Of a DNA stretch of 13,839 nucleotides, positions 1 to 6,617 are shown in pieces. This DNA comes from UBA525 sp964589765 (GTDB taxonomy: Archaea; Nanobdellota; Nanobdellia; Woesearchaeales; UBA525). Positions within the stretch are counted from its first letter, which is position 1, and each line of letters starts with the position of its first letter. Both the position numbers and the translations under genes were made by a program. The DNA lies in NCBI GenBank assembly GCA_964589765.1, contig CAZPUM010000029.1:1-13839 (forward strand), read 5' to 3'. The notes under the pieces are model-generated. The model did not search any database and was not told the DNA's origin. It saw only the letters and a program-made list of their open reading frames with translations.

Positions 1-55
1 AAAAAAGGCTTCTCAGCAGAACAATGAGGACAACCATCACCCCAGAAAAAGTAAA
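1..55. repeat. Direct repeat copy A (thioredoxin active-site segment)
   Basis: These 55 bases are identical to 2128-2182. They encode the Y-F-F-W-G-D-G-C-P-H-C-S-A-E-K-P-F stretch on the minus strand. Identity stops abruptly at base 56. The left end coincides with the window edge, so the true repeat may be longer. Confidence 0.9.
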
Positions 56-191
56 TTGTTGTTTTGTCAGGGTTGTCATTCACATCTGCAACAGTGTTTC
101 CTGTTGGACTGGACTGTGAAACATTTGAACATCCTACAAGTGCAATTATTGTTATCATTAGTACAATTAAATATGTTGATTGTAGTTTCAT
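1..191 (-). CDS. Thioredoxin-like lipoprotein, N-terminal part (cut by window edge)
   Basis: Sixty-three residues are visible before the window ends. The N-terminus is a short charged start, a hydrophobic segment and a lipobox-like L-V-G-C (Cys21), so the protein is probably exported and lipid-anchored. A linker of about 20 residues follows, then the start of a thioredoxin-like fold with a C-P-H-C active site (Cys54 and Cys57). The ATG overlaps the TGA of the upstream lipoyl-protein gene as ATGA, and a GAGGG site lies at 201-205, nine bases before the start, so translation is probably coupled. The active-site segment is identical at the DNA level, over 55 bases, to the first thioredoxin domain of the gene at 558-2333, so the two are recent paralogues or have undergone gene conversion. 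A likely role is thiol-disulfide exchange outside the membrane, fed by the CcdA-type channel. That role is inferred; the fold and anchor are read from the sequence. Confidence 0.8.
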   Translation of the reverse strand, partial: MKLQSTYLIVLMITIIALVGCSNVSQSSPTGNTVADVNDNPDKTTIYFFWGDGCPHCSAEKPF

Positions 192-577
192 TTTATTTTT
201 CCCTCATAAAACTCTTCAGCTTTTTTTGAATCTAATAACTCATCAAGTTCTTTTTTGTCACCAAGCTTCACTTTCATAATCCAGCTCTGGTACGGATCTT
301 TGTTTATCTGCGCCGGATTGTCAAACAAAGCATCATTCACATCTATAATCTCTCCAGTTACGGGGCTTGAGATGTGACCTGACCACTTAACAGCTTCCAC
401 AGAAACGTAGTTCTCTCCTTTTTTGATCAGCCTGCCTTTCTGTGGCAACTTGATAAAAACAAACTCCTTTACTTTCTTTGTAGCGGGTTCAACAATACCT
501 ATACTGGCAGTATCACCTTCGATATTAATCCAGGAATACTCTCTATCGTATTTCAAATTATTTGGGATCTTCATCAT
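188..577 (-). CDS. GcvH-like lipoyl carrier protein
   Basis: The 129 residues match the glycine-cleavage H-protein fold over nearly full length: the W-I-x-I-E-G-D-x-A-x-I-G-I start, the F-V-x-x-K-L-P...G..I-K-K-G hairpin, then V-E-A-V-K-W with Lys64 at the usual lipoylation site, then S-P-V-T-G-E-I and a C-terminal helical region. H proteins carry lipoate on this lysine as a swinging redox arm. No P, T or L protein or lipoate ligase gene is in the window. Instead the gene overlaps the end of the thioredoxin-CcdA gene by 20 bases and the start of the next thioredoxin gene by ATGA, so it belongs to a redox operon. Two ATGs are adjacent. The GGAGG at 582-586 is four bases before the first and seven before the second (574), so 574 may be the real start. 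A role as a cytoplasmic dithiol donor is inferred. The family call is strong. Confidence 0.88.
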   Translation of the reverse strand: MMKIPNNLKYDREYSWINIEGDTASIGIVEPATKKVKEFVFIKLPQKGRLIKKGENYVSVEAVKWSGHISSPVTGEIIDVNDALFDNPAQINKDPYQSWIMKVKLGDKKELDELLDSKKAEEFYEGKIK

Positions 578-2333
578 CTTTCCTCCTTTCTTCTTTCTTC
601 TTCATTTTTTTTGTGACAAAAACGATGATGCCCGCAGTCGACAACGCCGCCACCATCAATCCTATTGATACGAAAATATTGTTGAGGAGCGCGGGTTGTA
701 TCAATAATATCAGGCCGAGACAGAGCATCATCATTCCAGAGATGAGTTTCAATATCCTCCCTTGCCATTCCGTCAGCTTACGTGCCCCAAGCGTAATCAC
801 GAACATGATCACGATAATGAGCAAAGGAATAATATACACTATGTTGTAGAGTGCAAGATAAACATAGTATTGGCCTGTTGATATACCATTGAGCGTAAGT
901 ATCCTTGTGAAGACCATAGGGAAACCTGCAGTACATAAGAGCTCGTAACTATTGGCCGCTATTGCTAGGACAATTGTTCCCAGCATCATCGAAGAGAGAG
1001 AGGTAGCTTTGAGGAGGTTGCGCATCTTCTCGAACAGCTTAGGTTTTGCGCTTTCGGGAATGACAAGCGAGATTCCTCTTTCAAAGAAGAAGAAATCCTT
1101 GATGTTGATTCCAGCTACGATCAAGGCAACTATTCCTGCAATTGTAGTTATTATCATAAGCTGGCCTATGAGAAGGAATAGGTTTAGCCAAGCAGCCATG
1201 AATAGGAAGTAAATTAGCGCCGAGAAGAAAACAAATGTCAACCCTATTAGCAGCATCCGCTTTCTGTCTTTTGCATAAATCAGCATACTGAGGAGGAAAA
1301 ATAAGACAAAGAAGGCGCAAGGGTTGAAGCTGTCAAGCCCGGCTAGGATAATTGTGAATAAGGGCAACGACATATTGGCGGTATCAATCTTTCCTAGGAC
1401 AGGAAGTGTGACCACACTACTCTCTTCAGGAGTGATATCATCGGGCTGCGGGGGGTAGGGGGTAAGACCCACTATCTTACTTGCGGGACAGACACAATTG
1501 GTCTCTTTACACGAAGCGATCTCTGTGTCGAGATGCGCGGTTATGACACTCTCACCCATCAAGAACCGGTCACCCAAGAAAACTACTGGGAACCCTCCAT
1601 CAGGAATAGAATATACATCCTTGAATCGTTGGTAGAGCTCCGCCTCTGCAGGGTCAGAGGCGTCATGTATTTTTAATGCCACGTCATGTTTTTCGGTAGT
1701 TGCCTCGAGTAGGGGGAGCACCGAACTGCACTGGGCACAATTTCCAATGATGAACGCGTGTAGGCAGAGCTCTTCCGTAGCGAGTTCTAGCCCACTATCC
1801 TTTGGTTCAGTCTCCTCCTGCTCTGTTGATTCTGATTGAGATTCTGCACGTAGTGCTTGCGCGGCGGCGAGACTGCCTGCTTCGAGCACCATTTCTGGAT
1901 GGAGACACTCTTTTTCTAGGCAGTCCTGTATCTTACTTTCCATCTCCACCCCCATATAGTCTGCGTAGCCAACCCAAAACTTATCTCCAATAAAAGTTGT
2001 CGGAACACCCTGCGCAGTTGTACCATAAGCCTTAGCAACATCATTAAACAACTTAGCATTTTCCGGATTTTTCCAAGTTTCAAACATCTTTATCTCAATT
2101 CCAGGATACTTCTCCTGCATCTCATCCAAAAAAGGCTTCTCAGCAGAACAATGAGGACAACCATCACCCCAGAAAAAGTAAACCGTCACTGAGGACACAT
2201 CTGACGCATCGCTTTGTGAAGACACAGCAGAAGATGATATAATGGCGGTAAATGTAAGCGCTAGAACAAGAATAATATAGAATAAACTATTTTTGATAAA
2301 TTTTTCTCTAAAAATTATTTTTTTAGAAACCAT
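558..2333 (-). CDS. Fused tandem thioredoxin / CcdA-DsbD-type transmembrane thiol reductase
   Basis: A 591-residue membrane protein. Residues 17-36 are a signal anchor. Residues 48-145 are a thioredoxin-like domain with C-P-H-C (Cys59, Cys62) and a cis-proline loop G-V-P-T-T-F. An acidic linker follows, then a second thioredoxin-like domain at about 186-275 with C-A-Q-C (Cys199, Cys202) and G-F-P-V-V-F. Residues 322-575 hold about seven hydrophobic helices with one conserved cysteine in each half, in N-P-C-A (Cys339) and E-L-L-C-T-A-G-F-P (Cys467), as in CcdA/DsbD electron channels. The tail is charged. Known relatives take electrons from cytoplasmic thioredoxin and reduce exported disulfides; here the acceptor domains are built in, as in DsbD but in a different order. 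The start is set at ATG 2333, seven bases after GAGGT (2341-2345). An adjacent GTG at 2336 is possible. Its stop lies inside the lipoyl-protein gene, so the two are co-translated. Confidence 0.88.
   Translation of the reverse strand: MVSKKIIFREKFIKNSLFYIILVLALTFTAIISSSAVSSQSDASDVSSVTVYFFWGDGCPHCSAEKPFLDEMQEKYPGIEIKMFETWKNPENAKLFNDVAKAYGTTAQGVPTTFIGDKFWVGYADYMGVEMESKIQDCLEKECLHPEMVLEAGSLAAAQALRAESQSESTEQEETEPKDSGLELATEELCLHAFIIGNCAQCSSVLPLLEATTEKHDVALKIHDASDPAEAELYQRFKDVYSIPDGGFPVVFLGDRFLMGESVITAHLDTEIASCKETNCVCPASKIVGLTPYPPQPDDITPEESSVVTLPVLGKIDTANMSLPLFTIILAGLDSFNPCAFFVLFFLLSMLIYAKDRKRMLLIGLTFVFFSALIYFLFMAAWLNLFLLIGQLMIITTIAGIVALIVAGINIKDFFFFERGISLVIPESAKPKLFEKMRNLLKATSLSSMMLGTIVLAIAANSYELLCTAGFPMVFTRILTLNGISTGQYYVYLALYNIVYIIPLLIIVIMFVITLGARKLTEWQGRILKLISGMMMLCLGLILLIQPALLNNIFVSIGLMVAALSTAGIIVFVTKKMKKKEERRKDDEDPK
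2128..2182. repeat. Direct repeat copy B (first thioredoxin domain of the fusion)
   Basis: Exact copy of bases 1-55, within the C-P-H-C domain of the thioredoxin-CcdA gene. Flanking codons differ, including on the upstream side where residues T-T-I in copy A correspond to V-T-V here. Confidence 0.9.
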
Positions 2334-2385
2334 CACTTACACCTCATAATTTGGACAATCATATACATATTAAAGTGTGAAATGA

Positions 2386-2393
2386 CTTATAAA
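2386..2393 (-). promoter_or_regulatory. TATA box for the thioredoxin-CcdA operon
   Basis: Reads TTTATAAG on the minus strand. The expected transcript start is about 26 bases on, near 2364, leaving a leader of about 30 bases that contains the GAGGT site at 2341-2345. This makes the operon separately transcribed from the regulator gene upstream. Confidence 0.6.
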
Positions 2394-2403
2394 CGTTCTT
2401 TTC

Positions 2404-2409
2404 AAAAAA
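2404..2409 (-). terminator. Possible oligo-T terminator of the regulator gene
   Basis: A run of six T on the minus strand lies about 27 bases after the stop of the winged-helix gene and just before the next TATA box. Archaeal polymerase often stops on such tracts. The run is short, so the call is weak. Confidence 0.3.
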
Positions 2410-2435
2410 TGAAATAGACTGAAATAATTGATTTT

Positions 2436-2945
2436 TTATCTGACGAAGATCTTGTGAAACGACTCATTAAGACCTACCTTATTGGTCATTCCTTTTTTCT
2501 CTTTCTTCAATATGTTTTTAGTTTCAAGAGACAATAACCTCCTATGAAGTTTTACAGGACTCATTTTTGTGAGTCTACTCAGCTCGTTCTGAGCCACCTC
2601 ACCACCACACTCTATCAGCGCTGAGACGATGCGCTTCTCTTCTTGTCCTAGAAAGTCAAGCGTTAACCGCACATCCGCCTGTAGCTGCTCCTTCTCCTTC
2701 GAAAAAGATTGTGAGAGGAAATAGTATGTCATGATGCCGACCAAGACGCCCAAGGATGTCAATGCGGCGATGATAAGAGGTAAAGAGACCTTACAACTAC
2801 AGGACAGCCCAAAATTATCTTTGATAAGGTATATGGCGATTGAGACGAGGAAGATAAACCCCATAAGTATACCAACAGCCAACAGCACATTGTAAAGATC
2901 TTTCTTCTCGTGCCCGGTGCCTAATTTTTTCAACATTGAATCCAC
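2436..2945 (-). CDS. Membrane-anchored winged-helix transcription regulator with extracytoplasmic CxC
   Basis: Of 169 residues, about 18-42 and 53-77 form two hydrophobic helices and about 100-165 form a winged-helix DNA-binding domain (E-K-R-I-V-x-A-L-I start, recognition helix near S-P-V-K-L-H-R-R-L, wing near K-K-G-M-T-N-K). Membrane proteins with a C-terminal winged helix are common in archaea. With that domain in the cytoplasm, the loop between the helices lies outside and carries C-S-C (Cys49, Cys51). It sits directly upstream of the thiol-redox operon, so it could sense the external thiol state and control that operon; this is inference. The start is GTG 2945, because the TATA box at 2968-2975 predicts a transcript beginning there and there is no clear ribosome site. 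An in-frame ATG at 2936 is the alternative. Confidence 0.8.
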   Translation of the reverse strand: MDSMLKKLGTGHEKKDLYNVLLAVGILMGFIFLVSIAIYLIKDNFGLSCSCKVSLPLIIAALTSLGVLVGIMTYYFLSQSFSKEKEQLQADVRLTLDFLGQEEKRIVSALIECGGEVAQNELSRLTKMSPVKLHRRLLSLETKNILKKEKKGMTNKVGLNESFHKIFVR

Positions 2946-2967
2946 TCTTTTTCTGAGCTATCAACAA

Positions 2968-2975
2968 TATATAAA
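2968..2975 (-). promoter_or_regulatory. TATA box for the membrane winged-helix gene
   Basis: Reads TTTATATA on the minus strand, centred about 26 bases before GTG 2945. The transcript would be essentially leaderless. Confidence 0.6.
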
Positions 2976-3027
2976 GATGGTGCTACAAGTTCATCACCAA
3001 ATGCTTTGAATAGATCAACGGGCACAG

Positions 3028-3051
3028 TCATATTGACAGCCATCAATATGA
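3028..3051. repeat. Inverted repeat in the divergent intergenic region
   Basis: Two perfect 9-base arms, TCATATTGA at 3028-3036 and TCAATATGA at 3043-3051, are separated by six bases (CAGCCA). The element lies between the divergent promoters at 2968-2975 and 3124-3130, so it may be an operator for the membrane winged-helix regulator or for the plus-strand gene. The rest of 2946-3151 shows no gene; a TTG-started extension into it is judged unlikely. Confidence 0.55.
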
Positions 3052-3123
3052 TTATTATTTAAAATTAACGTAAAAGAGAATATTTTTGTTTTCAAAACAC
3101 CCCCTCTCACCGCAGGGGCATCA

Positions 3124-3130
3124 TTTTATA
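3124..3130 (+). promoter_or_regulatory. TATA box for the conserved membrane protein at 3152
   Basis: Reads TTTTATA. Its centre is 25 bases before ATG 3152, which places transcript start at or next to that codon and rules against the upstream TTG at 3086. Confidence 0.55.
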
Positions 3131-3151
3131 CTCAAAATCATTCCAACAAGC

Positions 3152-3766
3152 ATGAACACAGATGAATTGCTGAGAATTATTTCAAACAAGAAAAAAAAAA
3201 GTATCAAAGATGCAGAGAATTTCAGAAAAGAGATTGTAAAAAAACTTGACAAACAGATAGATGAACTCTACAAGAAAAAAGATTTTTTCACGGAAATCTG
3301 GGCCAACAAAAATGTTCTGAGAAAGTACAAGAAAGGCGTCTGGGCAAAGATGCTAGGAGATTCATTTTGGTGGAACGTTCGATACATAGTTTCTATGCCG
3401 TTCATTTACATTATTATAATTCCAAGCATCATACTACATGTTTTTGTAGAGATATACCACCACATTTGCTTCCCATTGTACGGCATACCTTTAGTAGAGC
3501 CAAAAGAGTATTTCATATTTGATAGAAAAAAACTTCCATATCTTAACTGGCTAGAAAAATTCAACTGTTTATACTGTTCATACTTTAACGGCCTCTTAGG
3601 ATACATTCAGGAAATTTCTGGGCGAACAGAAAGGTACTGGTGTCCAATCAAACACGCAAAAAGAATGAAAGCACAACACAGCCAATATGCTCTTTTTGTA
3701 GAATATGGGGATGGACAAAACCTGCGTTCAGAGTGGAAAAAACTCAAGAAATTCGACAAAAACTAG
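3152..3766 (+). CDS. Conserved membrane protein of unknown function with CxxC...CxxxH
   Basis: The 204-residue protein has a lysine-rich helical N-terminus (1-60), a hydrophobic segment at about 78-104 that probably spans the membrane, then a compact C-terminal region. That region contains C-L-Y-C (Cys139, Cys142), the R-T-E-R-Y-W-C-P-I-K-H stretch (Cys164, His168) and several aromatic residues. The three cysteines and histidine could bind a metal or heme, or act as thiols. From memory, very similar full-length proteins of unknown function occur in bacteria, including proteobacteria, so cross-domain transfer is possible; a database search would test this. The ATG at 3152 is preferred because the TATA box predicts a leaderless transcript there. 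No function is assigned. It lies next to the thiol-redox operon and upstream of an ABC exporter with its own promoter. Confidence 0.75.
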   Translation: MNTDELLRIISNKKKKSIKDAENFRKEIVKKLDKQIDELYKKKDFFTEIWANKNVLRKYKKGVWAKMLGDSFWWNVRYIVSMPFIYIIIIPSIILHVFVEIYHHICFPLYGIPLVEPKEYFIFDRKKLPYLNWLEKFNCLYCSYFNGLLGYIQEISGRTERYWCPIKHAKRMKAQHSQYALFVEYGDGQNLRSEWKKLKKFDKN

Positions 3767-3776
3767 ACCGTCACCC

Positions 3777-3784
3777 TTATAAAT
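3777..3784 (+). promoter_or_regulatory. TATA box for the ABC exporter operon
   Basis: Reads TTATAAAT, 11 bases after the stop of the previous gene and centred about 25 bases before GTG 3805. It supports a separate leaderless transcript for the exporter. Confidence 0.55.
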
Positions 3785-3804
3785 ATCCCAAAGATGGTTT
3801 TTTC

Positions 3805-4719
3805 GTGGCAATTCTGGAGATTAGGAACCTAAAGAAAAAATACGGTTCAGACACAACAGCACTAAAAGGCATCGACCTGAAAGTGGAAAAAGGCGATTTC
3901 TACGGACTCCTGGGACCTAACGGAGCAGGAAAATCAACCACAATAGGAATAATAACCGGACTTGTGAACAAAACATCCGGCAGAGTTATTGTTGACGGCC
4001 ACGACATAGACAAGGCGTTCAGTAAAGCAAAGAGAACAATAGGAATAGTTCCTCAGGAGATGAACTTTGGAATATTTGAGAAAGTATTGGACATCGTTGT
4101 AAATCAGGCAGGATACTACGGAATACCTCGAAAAAAAGCCAGAATAAATGCTGAGAAATATCTCAAACAGCTGGAACTGTGGGAAAAAAAAGACGAACAG
4201 GCAAAGAACCTTTCAGGCGGTATGAAAAGACGTTTGATGATTGCGCGAGCGTTAGTCCACGAACCTAAAATGCTGATACTCGACGAACCAACCGCTGGCG
4301 TTGACGTCAAACTTAGAAGAGGAATGTACACCTTCCTAAGAGAGTTAAACAAGAAAGGAATAACCATCATATTAACAACACATTATCTTGAGGAAGCAGA
4401 GGAGCTTTGTAACAAAATAGGAATTATTGACAAAGGAACAATAATCCAGAACACAAGCAAAAGAAACTTTCTTGAACAACTTGACCAGGAAACTTTTGTT
4501 TTTAACTTGAAAAACCCAATAAAAAAATGTCCTAAATCTAAGAACTGTAATTACAGACTCATCGACTCCCGAACGATAGAGGTCGATGTTAAGAAAGATG
4601 AGGATGTTAACCAAGTCTTCAAGAATTTTGAGAAGAAAGGAATCAAAGTTCTAAGTATGAGAAACAAAGTCAATAGATTGGAAGAGTTATTCGTCAAGCT
4701 TACAGAGGACAAAAAATGA
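3805..4719 (+). CDS. ABC transporter ATP-binding protein (ABC-2 exporter, YadG-like)
   Basis: The 304 residues carry a complete ABC ATPase: Walker A G-P-N-G-A-G-K-S (37-44), Q-loop Gln84, signature L-S-G-G-M (136-140), Walker B L-I-L-D-E (157-161) with catalytic Glu161, and the switch His193. A C-terminal extension of about 80 residues, as in drug- and polysaccharide-export ATPases, includes a C-P-K-S-K-N-C pair of cysteines (Cys242, Cys248). It hydrolyses ATP on the cytoplasmic face to drive the permease encoded next, whose ATG overlaps its stop. The frame is open back to 3640 inside the previous gene, but similarity begins only at I-L-E-I-R-N-L, and a TATA box sits 25 bases before GTG 3805, which is taken as the start. 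The substrate cannot be read from the sequence. Confidence 0.93.
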   Translation: MAILEIRNLKKKYGSDTTALKGIDLKVEKGDFYGLLGPNGAGKSTTIGIITGLVNKTSGRVIVDGHDIDKAFSKAKRTIGIVPQEMNFGIFEKVLDIVVNQAGYYGIPRKKARINAEKYLKQLELWEKKDEQAKNLSGGMKRRLMIARALVHEPKMLILDEPTAGVDVKLRRGMYTFLRELNKKGITIILTTHYLEEAEELCNKIGIIDKGTIIQNTSKRNFLEQLDQETFVFNLKNPIKKCPKSKNCNYRLIDSRTIEVDVKKDEDVNQVFKNFEKKGIKVLSMRNKVNRLEELFVKLTEDKK

Positions 4720-5486
4720 TTCGTGAAGACTTAATCAGCTTTCAGACAATCGTTCGAAAAGAGGTAAAAAGGTTCATTAGAATCTGGATACAAAGCCTAA
4801 TGCCTCCAGTAATAACAATGACTCTATATTTCATAATTTTCGGAGCGTTCATAGGTAGCCAAATTAGTGATATTAACGGCTACACATACATGCAGTTTAT
4901 CATTCCAGGACTAATAATGATGTCTGTAATCACAAACAGTTATAGCAACGTTGTTAGCAGTTTCTTCGGTAGCAAATTCCAGCGCTCAATCGAAGAACTA
5001 CTAGTAAGTCCAACAGCCAACAGCGTAATAATCCTCGGGTACATGGTGGGCGGAATGCTCAGAGGCCTAATAGTTGGTTTCTTAGTCACCCTTGTAAGTC
5101 TCTTCTTTGCAGACCTACCTATTCACAACATAGGAATAATTCTTCTATTCGTTCTCCTGACAAGCATAGTTTTCTCCCTTGCTGGAATGATAAACGCAAT
5201 TTTTGCAAAGAAGTTTGACGACGTGACAATAATACCCACTTTCGTATTAACCCCCTTAACATATCTAGGCGGAGTTTTCTACAGCATTAGCGTCCTACCT
5301 GACATATTCCAAAAACTCTCCATGGCCAACCCCATTCTATACATGGTAAACGGGTTCAGATATGGATTCCTTGGCATTTCAGACATCAGTGTTTGGACGG
5401 GCCTGGGGATGCTAGGTCTATTCGTCGTAATTCTGTTCTCAATCAATCTTTTCCTATTAAAAACAGGGACAGGATTGCGTTCGTAA
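4716..5486 (+). CDS. ABC-2 type transporter permease (YadH/NodJ-like)
   Basis: The 256-residue integral membrane protein has about six hydrophobic helices and the ABC-2 family layout. A charged N-terminal helix (V-R-K-E-V-K-R-F) precedes the first span. The F-Q-R-S-I-E-E-L-L-V-S-P coupling region contacts the ATPase, and the P-L-T-Y-L-G-G-V-F-Y motif lies before the last spans, followed by N-P-I-L-Y-M-V-N-G-F-R. Length matches the roughly 255-residue norm. Its ATG overlaps the ATPase stop (ATGA), and GAGGA at 4705-4709 is six bases before it, so the two subunits are translated together. As a dimer with the ATPase it should export a small molecule, lipid or glycan; which one is unknown. Confidence 0.92.
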   Translation: MIREDLISFQTIVRKEVKRFIRIWIQSLMPPVITMTLYFIIFGAFIGSQISDINGYTYMQFIIPGLIMMSVITNSYSNVVSSFFGSKFQRSIEELLVSPTANSVIILGYMVGGMLRGLIVGFLVTLVSLFFADLPIHNIGIILLFVLLTSIVFSLAGMINAIFAKKFDDVTIIPTFVLTPLTYLGGVFYSISVLPDIFQKLSMANPILYMVNGFRYGFLGISDISVWTGLGMLGLFVVILFSINLFLLKTGTGLRS

Positions 5487-5512
5487 GGACTAAATACTAG
5501 TACCACTCAAGA

Positions 5513-5899
5513 ATGGGTATGGTACATCCGCTCGTAACCAAAATTCTAAGCGAAGGTCTCGACAAGATAGATGTATCGATGCTCTCAGCGGAGCTAAGGA
5601 ACAGACTATTATCAGAGGCAGGAACACGACTTCTGGCCATCAACAAAGTAAAAGAGTCCTCAGACGCTTACGCTCTGGCAGGGAACGCAGAGCTCCTAAG
5701 GGAACAAGGAGACTGGTTTAAGGCACAGCAGAAGTATGCCCAGGCAGCTCTTTTCCTCAGGCACGTCGCAGAGCGTGAAGAACTTGAAGAACTTGCTGCC
5801 GAATGCCTCAGACGAGGACACACCTCCGCTGCAAAAGAGATATTTCTTAAGCTCAACGATTCTGTCATGGTCAGTTTCATTGACGCTAATTTCAGATAG
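5513..5899 (+). CDS. Hypothetical helical (TPR-like) protein
   Basis: The 128 residues are predicted to be almost all alpha-helical, with alanine/leucine-rich helix pairs such as K-V-K-E-S-S-D-A-Y-A-L-A-G and A-E-C-L-R-R-G-H-T-S-A-A-K-E-I-F that resemble tetratricopeptide-type hairpins. There are no membrane segments, signal peptide or catalytic motifs. It sits alone between the exporter and the stalk operon. No Shine-Dalgarno precedes it. A weak TATA-like TAAATA at 5491-5496 would start a transcript near the second in-frame ATG (5519), so either ATG may be used. TPR-like folds usually bind proteins, but no function is assigned. I do not recognise the family. Confidence 0.65.
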   Translation: MGMVHPLVTKILSEGLDKIDVSMLSAELRNRLLSEAGTRLLAINKVKESSDAYALAGNAELLREQGDWFKAQQKYAQAALFLRHVAEREELEELAAECLRRGHTSAAKEIFLKLNDSVMVSFIDANFR

Positions 5900-5910
5900 C
5901 AACCAATACC

Positions 5911-5918
5911 TTTATAAA
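5911..5918 (+). promoter_or_regulatory. TATA box for the ribosomal stalk operon
   Basis: TTTATAAA, a strong archaeal TATA sequence. Transcription should begin near 5940, giving a leader of about 26 bases before the L1 start. Confidence 0.7.
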
Positions 5919-5937
5919 GAACTTGAAAATCACGCAA

Positions 5938-5959
5938 CCTATACTACTTCGGTAGGAGG
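5938..5959 (+). promoter_or_regulatory. Candidate Shine-Dalgarno-masking hairpin in the L1 leader
   Basis: CTAC (5944-5947) pairs with GTAG (5952-5955) around a TTCG loop, the very stable cUUCGg tetraloop. CCT (5938-5940) can pair with AGG (5957-5959), leaving an uneven internal loop of three bases against one. The GGAGG site at 5955-5959, six bases before ATG 5966, is then almost wholly paired. L1 is known to repress its own operon in bacteria and methanogens by binding mRNA helices joined by an uneven loop, so this may be a control site. The stem is short, and the predicted transcript start (near 5940) could remove its outer pairs. Confidence 0.4.
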
Positions 5960-5965
5960 CTTAAC

Positions 5966-6613
5966 ATGCCGTTAGATGACAAGACACTGAAAGAGGCCGT
6001 GCAGGAACTGCACAAGCACAAGAGAAAATTCTTACAGAGCTACGATTTGCTAGTCTCTCTTAAAGATTTAAACTTAAAGAACCCTGACGAACAAGTAGAG
6101 TTCTTTATTCAGCTTCCAAAGTTCAAGGGCAAACCAAACAAAGTTTGCGCACTTGTAGGACCTGAGCTTGCAGACGATGCAAAAGATGCAGCAGACCATG
6201 TTGTCAGGCAGGCAGATTTTGATAGGCTCGACAAAAAGGAGATTAAGAAACTCGCAAGAGAGTACGACTACTTCCTAGGCCAGGCAAATATCATGCCCAA
6301 AATCGCAAGTACTTTCGGTCGAGTTCTGGGTCCAAGAGGCAAAATGCCTAATCCGAAATCGGGTTGTATTATTCCACCAAAGGCCCCTGTCAAAGCGATT
6401 GTTGAGAAACTACGCAAAACAGTGAAGATTTCAGCAAAAAAAACACCCAACCTCCAAATAAGAGTTGCAACACAGGAGATGAGCGAAGAAGAGGTTATCA
6501 ACTCTGTTAAGACCGTTTACGATCAAATAATCCACCACCTGCCACGCGAAGAGAACAACATAAAGCAGGTATTCATCAAGGTGACTATGTCACCACCAAT
6601 CAAAATCAAGTGA
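5966..6613 (+). CDS. rpl1: Large-subunit ribosomal protein L1 (uL1)
   Basis: The 215 residues match the archaeal L1 length and carry the family signature around 110-130, M-P-K-I-A-S-T-F-G-R-V-L-G-P-R-G-K-M-P-N-P. Both domains are present: the split N- and C-terminal strands of domain I, and the central domain II at about 65-155. L1 binds 23S rRNA at the mobile L1 stalk and helps deacylated tRNA leave the E site. The start at 5966 is fixed by GGAGG six bases upstream. It begins an L1-L10-L12 operon that lacks the usual upstream L11. Autoregulation through the leader hairpin is possible. Confidence 0.97.
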   Translation: MPLDDKTLKEAVQELHKHKRKFLQSYDLLVSLKDLNLKNPDEQVEFFIQLPKFKGKPNKVCALVGPELADDAKDAADHVVRQADFDRLDKKEIKKLAREYDYFLGQANIMPKIASTFGRVLGPRGKMPNPKSGCIIPPKAPVKAIVEKLRKTVKISAKKTPNLQIRVATQEMSEEEVINSVKTVYDQIIHHLPREENNIKQVFIKVTMSPPIKIK

Positions 6614-6617
6614 TACT

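Noticed and set aside
188..577. Evidence for glycine cleavage in this organism
   Set aside because: Only an H-like protein is present and its neighbours are thiol-redox genes; a carrier role in another process is more likely.
3086..3151. TTG-started extension of the unknown membrane protein
   Set aside because: It would place the TATA box inside the coding region and uses a rare start without a ribosome site.
3640..3804. N-terminal extension of the ABC ATPase inside the previous gene
   Set aside because: No similarity to ABC ATPases in this part; a TATA box lies at 3777 and homologous sequence starts right after GTG 3805.
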